DNA from: Campylobacteraceae bacterium | Lineage (GTDB): Bacteria; Campylobacterota; Campylobacteria; Campylobacterales; Sulfurospirillaceae | Reading direction: 5' to 3' | DNA length: 18,857 nt | NCBI GenBank assembly: GCA_019162915.1 | Contig: JAFLKZ010000114.1 | Coordinates: forward strand, 1-18,857 | In this document: positions 14,245 to 18,857 of the stretch, piece by piece | How the letters are laid out: each line of letters begins with the position of its first letter | Numbering within the stretch: position 1 is the stretch's first letter | The notes under the pieces: model-generated | What the model saw: the letters and a program-made list of their open reading frames with translations, nothing else | Told to the model about the DNA's origin: nothing | The model's database searches: none | Made by a program: the position numbers and the translations under genes

Positions 14245-16008
14245 ATGAACTCTTCTTTTTATAATGGCATTTCTGGCATCAAAACACAGCAATTTGGTCT
14301 TGATGTCTGGGCAAACAATATCTCTAATATCAGCACTTCTGGATTTAGAGGGAGTACACCAGAATTTTCATCTCTTTTTGCATCAACCCTCAGTGGTGGC
14401 GGCATGGAACCTACAATTAATAATGGAGGCATGGGAAGTCAATCACAAACTACAGGACTCAATCTTTCTCAAGGAGTACTTGAAAATACTGATAATCCTT
14501 TCGACTTAGCTATCAGCGGAGAAGGTTGGTTTGGCGTACAAGGGCAAAGTGGGCAAACTCTTTATACAAGAGCTGGATCATTTTCTATCGATAGCCAAGG
14601 AAGCTTAGTTGATTTAAATGGGAATTATCTTATGGCAACTTCTGGTGCCAATATTACGCCAACCTCGCTTAGCCAAACAAAACTTGATACTTTTGGGCAA
14701 TATTATAACAAAACAACTTCTCTCCCTGCAACGCCTTTCGCCATAACGACATTAGGTGACGCTCCCTTAGGAACCGTAGGTGCGCAAACCAAAGTAACAC
14801 TCCCTGATTTACTCTACTTCCCACCAGAAGCGACACAAAATGTTTCTTATGGCGCTAATTTAGACCCAACTATCAATATAGGACCTATCCAAATAGCTTT
14901 AAATGCCACTGATTTTCCAGCCACTGTAACACCTGTGCTTTCTCAAGTAAGTCTTAGTGGAGGCATTGCAAATACCCCTACCATTCTAAATCCAAAGACT
15001 GGCGATGTTGTTATAGTAACACTCACTGATACTAATGGTAAAACTTTGGATATCACAACACCTTTAGATGCAACCAATAATTGGAGTATTGCTAATTATG
15101 ATGTTAGTAGCTTGAATGTTACTGTTCCCCTAACGGTCAGCTCGAAAATACAAACCAAACAAGAAATAGCCAATGTCGCACACTTTACCACAGGTGTTAT
15201 TTCCGCTAATGGCGACAAAGATACCCTTGATTTTACTTTTACTAAAAGGGTTCCACAACCTGCATCAGGAAGTACATGGGATGGTGAAGCAAAGATCTTA
15301 AAATTTTATGAAAACTACACCATAGAACAATATGACCCAACAAAAACCTATGATCCAGCAGTTTATGATGTTGATTTGACAAAGGGAACTGTCAAAAAAA
15401 TATATGACCCAGCTCTTTATCAAGTAGACACTACTGCTAATAAAGTTTACGAGATTACTGGCTCACAAACAGGTATGCTTACTTTTGGAGGCACGGGTGA
15501 ACTTTTGAGCAATACGCTTACCTCTATATCTAATGATGGTTCTGCCATAGCACTTGACCTAGGAAAACCCAATAGTTTTACTGGACTTACCTCAAGCACA
15601 TCTCTTAACAAAGCACACTCTGCAAATGCTGATGGCTATGTTGAAGGATTTTTAAAAGCTTATGGAATGGATGGAAACGGTAATGTTATCGCTGAATTTA
15701 CCAATGGCAGAAGCTCGGCTATCGCTAAAGTGGCAATTTATCATTTTCAAAATGACCAAGGTCTAGAAAATGTTACTTCTACCTTATTTAGTGCCTCTTC
15801 AAATAGTGGAAAACCTATCTTTTATACCAAAGATACGGGAAGTTTTTTAGGCTCACAAATCGTTAGCAACAAACTTGAAGGAAGCAATGTAAATATGGCA
15901 ACAGCGCTTACGGAGCTTATCATTATGCAAAAAGCATTTGATGCCAGCTCAAAAAGTATTACAACAAGTGATCAAATGATACAAAATGCTATCAATATGA
16001 AAAAGTAA
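14245..16008 (+). CDS. flgE: Flagellar hook protein, FlgE family (smaller paralogue)
   Basis: A 587-residue rod/hook-family axial protein, exported through the flagellar channel without a cleaved signal. The N-terminal rod motif NGISGIKTQQFGLDVWANNI is followed by NISTSGFRG (residues 8-36). The FlaE-like middle region ends near ADGYVEGFLKAYGMDGNG (about 461-478), and the closing helix is LEGSNVNMATALTELIIMQK with AFDASSKSITTSDQMIQNAI. Gene order fliK-flgD-flgE2 in C. jejuni suggests that this is the FlgE2 equivalent; the larger paralogue downstream is more like the main hook subunit. Residues about 363-405 hold a YDP-rich repeat. AGGA precedes the ATG. Which of the two builds the hook cannot be settled here. 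Confidence 0.87.
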   Translation: MNSSFYNGISGIKTQQFGLDVWANNISNISTSGFRGSTPEFSSLFASTLSGGGMEPTINNGGMGSQSQTTGLNLSQGVLENTDNPFDLAISGEGWFGVQGQSGQTLYTRAGSFSIDSQGSLVDLNGNYLMATSGANITPTSLSQTKLDTFGQYYNKTTSLPATPFAITTLGDAPLGTVGAQTKVTLPDLLYFPPEATQNVSYGANLDPTINIGPIQIALNATDFPATVTPVLSQVSLSGGIANTPTILNPKTGDVVIVTLTDTNGKTLDITTPLDATNNWSIANYDVSSLNVTVPLTVSSKIQTKQEIANVAHFTTGVISANGDKDTLDFTFTKRVPQPASGSTWDGEAKILKFYENYTIEQYDPTKTYDPAVYDVDLTKGTVKKIYDPALYQVDTTANKVYEITGSQTGMLTFGGTGELLSNTLTSISNDGSAIALDLGKPNSFTGLTSSTSLNKAHSANADGYVEGFLKAYGMDGNGNVIAEFTNGRSSAIAKVAIYHFQNDQGLENVTSTLFSASSNSGKPIFYTKDTGSFLGSQIVSNKLEGSNVNMATALTELIIMQKAFDASSKSITTSDQMIQNAINMKK

Positions 16009-16009
16009 A

Positions 16010-16025
16010 TGGAATAAAAATTGCT
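16010..16025 (+). promoter_or_regulatory. Sigma-54 promoter of the large flgE gene
   Basis: TGGAAT-N5-TTGCT with GG at 16011-16012 and GC at 16023-16024, exactly 12 bases apart; TTGCTT is complete. The -24 half deviates at two positions from TGGCAC but fits the Campylobacter GGAA form. It begins two bases after the stop of the preceding flgE-like gene. Predicted start near 16036, leaving a leader of about 75 A/T-rich bases before the ATG at 16112. Confidence 0.72.
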
Positions 16026-16111
16026 TCTAATAAATACGAATGAATATAATTTAAAAATTGCTTTATATTAAAACAAATGAATTAAAAAGTAATTCTTAAA
16101 AGGATACGACA

Positions 16112-18784
16112 ATGATGAGATCACTTTGGGCAGGTGTTAGCGGACTACAAGCTCACCAAATTGCCATGGATGTGGAAGGTAACAATATCGCCAATGTTAA
16201 TACGACAGGTTTTAAATATAGTAGAGCGAATTTTTCTGACCTTCTAAGCCAAACAGCCAAGATAGCAACTGCGCCACAAGGTGAACTCGGTGGTAAAAAC
16301 TCTATGCAAATTGGGCTTGGAACACAAGTTGCCTCTGTTACTAAAATTTTCAAACAAGGCTCCATTCAAACTACTGATAAAAACACCGACCTTGCTATCC
16401 AAGGAGATGGTTTTTTTGTTGTTTCCCCTGATGGTGGAAATACTTATAAATACTCCAGAAATGGCGACTTTTCTTTCGATGCAGAGGGTAACTTTGTTGA
16501 GGGAAATGGCTATATTATTCAAGGCTGGATGAGAGATAAAACTACCGCACAAATAGATGCAACAGCTCCTATTGGTAACATCACAATTCCTCCAGGACTT
16601 ACTACTCCCGCCAATGATACAGGATTTATTACACTTAAAGCAAATCTAGCTTCTGGCAATTCTGTTGGCACCAGTAAATCTCCTATTTATACCCTTGATT
16701 CTCAGCATGGATGGGTAGATATAAATGGCGATGGTATACAAAATACAACTGAATTAAATAATGAAAATGATGATGGTTTACATATTTTTAATACAGACAA
16801 AGCACTTTATGAAAAAAGTCAAGATTTAGGAGCTCTTTTCAATGCTAGCGGTGAGGCATTTAATCTCACTAGCGGACAAGGTGTGTGGGTTAGTTATGCA
16901 GAAGCTAAAACACAAAGCACTATAATCAGCCATAATGCTCCTATAACTGTTGTTGACCTTGTTATTAATGGAGAAACTATTTCGGGAAGTGTTCCCTCTC
17001 TTATTGATAATGATGTTGCAACTTATATCGCTGGATTAGTCAACCAAAAAACATCACTTACGGGAGTCATAGCTCAAATATCAAGTGGCAATCAAATCTA
17101 TTTTACAAACGATAACAAATCAGGTACAGAAGCTAAAACAAAAAATATTACAATAACTAAAGGTGGGACAGATAATACTGACCTTGCTAATAATACTGTT
17201 ATTACCTCGTACCAATATACCTATGCTACCACATCACCTACCTATTCGGGTGGATATAATACAAGTGCACGAACATTTACAACTACAGAAGATTTACGTA
17301 ATGCAATGCAAACAGATGCTAGACTTTATGTTGATTATAACAATACCGTACCAGGCGGTGCTGATAAAAATGATGGTGTCAATATAATCGTTAATGCTCA
17401 AGGACAATTTGAAATATCAAATCCAATCGGTGATGCTTTGAATGCAGATGATGGAGATGTTGTTACCTCTACTCTTACCACCATTACAGCTGCTCAACTC
17501 ACCACATCATTTGCTTTTCAAGATATTACATTTCCAGTTGGAACAAACCTTTCTGCGGCTATTACACCGTCTGCGAACGTTGTAATTGGTGCTACTACTT
17601 ATGGACCCACATCTGTTCCATTAGCCCTTACTATACCCGCTAATACTGTTATACCTGCCCCTTCTGCTGTGACTATACCTGGACCAACAGTAACTAACTT
17701 TCCAGCTGGTCTAACTACTACTCTTATCACACCTGTTGTGGATGTTACCATTGGTGGCACTACATACGGACCCACATCTGTTCCATTAGCTCTTACTATC
17801 CCCATTGGAACTACTATACCAGTTGGAGGACTTAATATAACTATTGGTACAACAGTTGCCGGTGGTATAACAACACTTCCTGCTGGAACAAACTACCGTG
17901 CTAAAGATGATTACGACCTTTATCTTTCTGTTACTGGACTTACGAATGCTTCAAATAAAGTAACTAGCAATAGTAATTTTATGACCTCTATGACAGCACT
18001 TCAAGGTACGTTAACATCAGGAACTGGCACACGAACTTCTCAAGGTATTTATGCTGCAAGTCACGCTTCAAGTATTGATGTTTATGACTCATTAGGAAGT
18101 AAACATACTGTTAGATTTGAATTTAGTAAAACAGGTTATACTAAAGATGGTGGAACAGAATGGTCAATTCTTATTACTGTTCCAGAACCTGGTGATATTA
18201 ACTTAGGAAGCTACCCTAAAAATATTATAACTGGTACTATGAGCTTTAATTCAGATGGGTCTTTAGCAACATTTAGCCCTAACAGTATCACTTATACTGC
18301 CAATAATGGCTCAACTCCTAAGCAAAATATAGAATTAAGTTTTGGAACACTTGGTCAATTTGATGGTATGACAAGTTTTGATAGAGAATCTAATACATCA
18401 GGTATTTCTCAAGATGGTTATCCTGGTGGAGATTTAGCGGGTATCCGTGTAGATGAAACAGGAACTTTAATTGGTAGTTTTACCAATGGTAGAAGTTTTG
18501 GTCTAGCCCAGGTGGGAATGGCAAAATTTACTAATAATGAAGGCTTGGAGAGTGATGGTGGTAACACTTTTATCCAAACCTCAAACTCAGGTGACCCTAT
18601 CATTGGACAAGCTGCTGTGGGTGGACGAGGATTTGTCCAAGCGAGTTCTTTGGAGATGAGTAACGTGGATCTTTCGCGATCATTAACACAGCTTATCGTT
18701 ATCCAAAGAGGTTACCAAGCTAACTCAAAAACGATTACAACTGCTGACCAGTTACTTCAAACTCTGCTCCAATTAAAGCAATAA
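16112..18784 (+). CDS. flgE: Flagellar hook protein FlgE (large)
   Basis: An 890-residue hook subunit, close to the long FlgE of Campylobacter. N-terminal rod motif WAGVSGLQAHQIAMDVEGNN with IANVNTTGFKYSRANFSDLL (6-45); FlaE-type region with ASSIDVYDSLGSKHTVRFEF (about 649-668); C-terminal GRGFVQASSLEMSNVDLSRS with LTQLIVIQRGYQANSKTITT. Residues about 470-600 are two copies of a roughly 56-residue repeat, a likely surface-exposed insertion. Residues 203-214 form a perfect EF-hand-type loop (DINGDGIQNTTE). ATG 16112 is preferred over ATG 16115 because AAAAGGA (16098-16104) is seven bases upstream. It has its own sigma-54 promoter, so it can be expressed separately from the upstream operon. Confidence 0.93.
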   Translation: MMRSLWAGVSGLQAHQIAMDVEGNNIANVNTTGFKYSRANFSDLLSQTAKIATAPQGELGGKNSMQIGLGTQVASVTKIFKQGSIQTTDKNTDLAIQGDGFFVVSPDGGNTYKYSRNGDFSFDAEGNFVEGNGYIIQGWMRDKTTAQIDATAPIGNITIPPGLTTPANDTGFITLKANLASGNSVGTSKSPIYTLDSQHGWVDINGDGIQNTTELNNENDDGLHIFNTDKALYEKSQDLGALFNASGEAFNLTSGQGVWVSYAEAKTQSTIISHNAPITVVDLVINGETISGSVPSLIDNDVATYIAGLVNQKTSLTGVIAQISSGNQIYFTNDNKSGTEAKTKNITITKGGTDNTDLANNTVITSYQYTYATTSPTYSGGYNTSARTFTTTEDLRNAMQTDARLYVDYNNTVPGGADKNDGVNIIVNAQGQFEISNPIGDALNADDGDVVTSTLTTITAAQLTTSFAFQDITFPVGTNLSAAITPSANVVIGATTYGPTSVPLALTIPANTVIPAPSAVTIPGPTVTNFPAGLTTTLITPVVDVTIGGTTYGPTSVPLALTIPIGTTIPVGGLNITIGTTVAGGITTLPAGTNYRAKDDYDLYLSVTGLTNASNKVTSNSNFMTSMTALQGTLTSGTGTRTSQGIYAASHASSIDVYDSLGSKHTVRFEFSKTGYTKDGGTEWSILITVPEPGDINLGSYPKNIITGTMSFNSDGSLATFSPNSITYTANNGSTPKQNIELSFGTLGQFDGMTSFDRESNTSGISQDGYPGGDLAGIRVDETGTLIGSFTNGRSFGLAQVGMAKFTNNEGLESDGGNTFIQTSNSGDPIIGQAAVGGRGFVQASSLEMSNVDLSRSLTQLIVIQRGYQANSKTITTADQLLQTLLQLKQ
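17531..17860 (+). repeat. Tandem repeat inside the large flgE (two units of about 165-168 bases)
   Basis: Unit 1 begins at about 17531 (TTTCCAGTTGGAAC) and unit 2 at about 17699 (TTTCCAGCTGGTCT). The best-kept core, from GGACCCACATCTGTTCC onward, starts at 17603 and again at 17768 and is identical for over 20 bases. In protein both contain GxTTYGPTSVPLALTIP. A third, partial start (LPAGTNY) follows near 17876. The frame is kept, so the repeat lengthens the protein without breaking it. Confidence 0.85.
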
Positions 18785-18802
18785 TTTTACTTACATATAA
18801 TA

Positions 18803-18832
18803 AAATAGTCCCAAATAAATTTGGGACTATTT
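18803..18832 (+). terminator. Hairpin after flgE, probable terminator
   Basis: A 13-base-pair stem (18803-18815 with 18820-18832) and a four-base TAAA loop. The GC-rich core TCCC/GGGA is flanked by A/T pairs, AAATAG on the left and CTATTT on the right. It starts 18 bases after the flgE stop. There is no long T-run beyond the stem, but the stem's 3' arm ends in ATTT, a common layout for two-way terminators in A/T-rich genomes. Confidence 0.7.
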
Positions 18833-18857
18833 CATGAAAATAACACTACAAAATTAC

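Noticed and set aside
16053..16065. Second TTGCTTT before the large flgE, as another sigma-54 promoter
   Set aside because: No GG lies 12 bases upstream of its GC, so the -24 half is missing; only the site at 16010-16025 fits.
17531..17860. CRISPR-like direct repeats
   Set aside because: Units are about 165 bases, in frame, diverged and fully coding; there are no spacers or cas genes.
18418..18603. Reverse-strand frame at the end of flgE
   Set aside because: It lies opposite the conserved hook C-terminus and shows only Pro/Ser/Leu-rich antisense composition.

Overview
The window looks like chromosomal DNA from a flagellated member of the Campylobacterota (epsilonproteobacteria), most like Sulfurospirillum. 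The evidence is AT-rich DNA, T-rich promoters with only a clear -10 box, sigma-54 flagellar promoters of the Campylobacter form GGAA-N6-TTGCTT, the secG/frr/pyrE cluster, and the typA-fliK-flgD-flgE order known from Campylobacter. The genus is an inference; no database search was possible. I see no tRNA, rRNA, CRISPR array, transposase, integrase or phage gene, and no gene-free stretch above 300 bases. It is mostly core genome, with a few unusual points.

Left part (1-3,700). A reverse-strand BioC-type methyltransferase is followed by a divergent intergenic region. Next comes a decayed locus: a FecR-like secretory start is joined out of frame to the C-terminal tail of a class III adenylate cyclase, apparently by an internal deletion. 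Directly behind it is an intact 785-residue protein with a metallo-beta-lactamase/phosphodiesterase fold, a GAF domain and an HD-GYP domain. This looks like a nucleotide-signalling operon that has lost its cyclase and kept its hydrolases.

Middle left (3,700-7,850). A compact forward operon carries secG, a secreted polysaccharide deacetylase, frr, pyrE, an RDD membrane protein and an MFS transporter. Neighbouring genes overlap or lie within 10 bases of each other. It meets the reverse-strand cluster in a 17-base convergent overlap.

Middle right (7,827-11,700, reverse strand). In transcription order this holds typA/bipA, an intercistronic hairpin, lemA, a DUF3137 membrane protein and a FliL-like membrane protein.

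Right part (11,700-18,857). A flagellar hook operon has a near-consensus sigma-54 promoter: fliK (hook length control), flgD (hook cap) and a FlgE-family hook protein. A second sigma-54 promoter then precedes a larger FlgE (890 residues) with an internal repeat and a perfect EF-hand-type loop. A strong hairpin closes the region.

Scattered through the whole window are ten copies of the palindrome TACATGTA, usually within TTTACATGTAAA. This is far above chance, and nine of the ten lie inside genes. It is the most striking signal that ordinary annotation does not explain.
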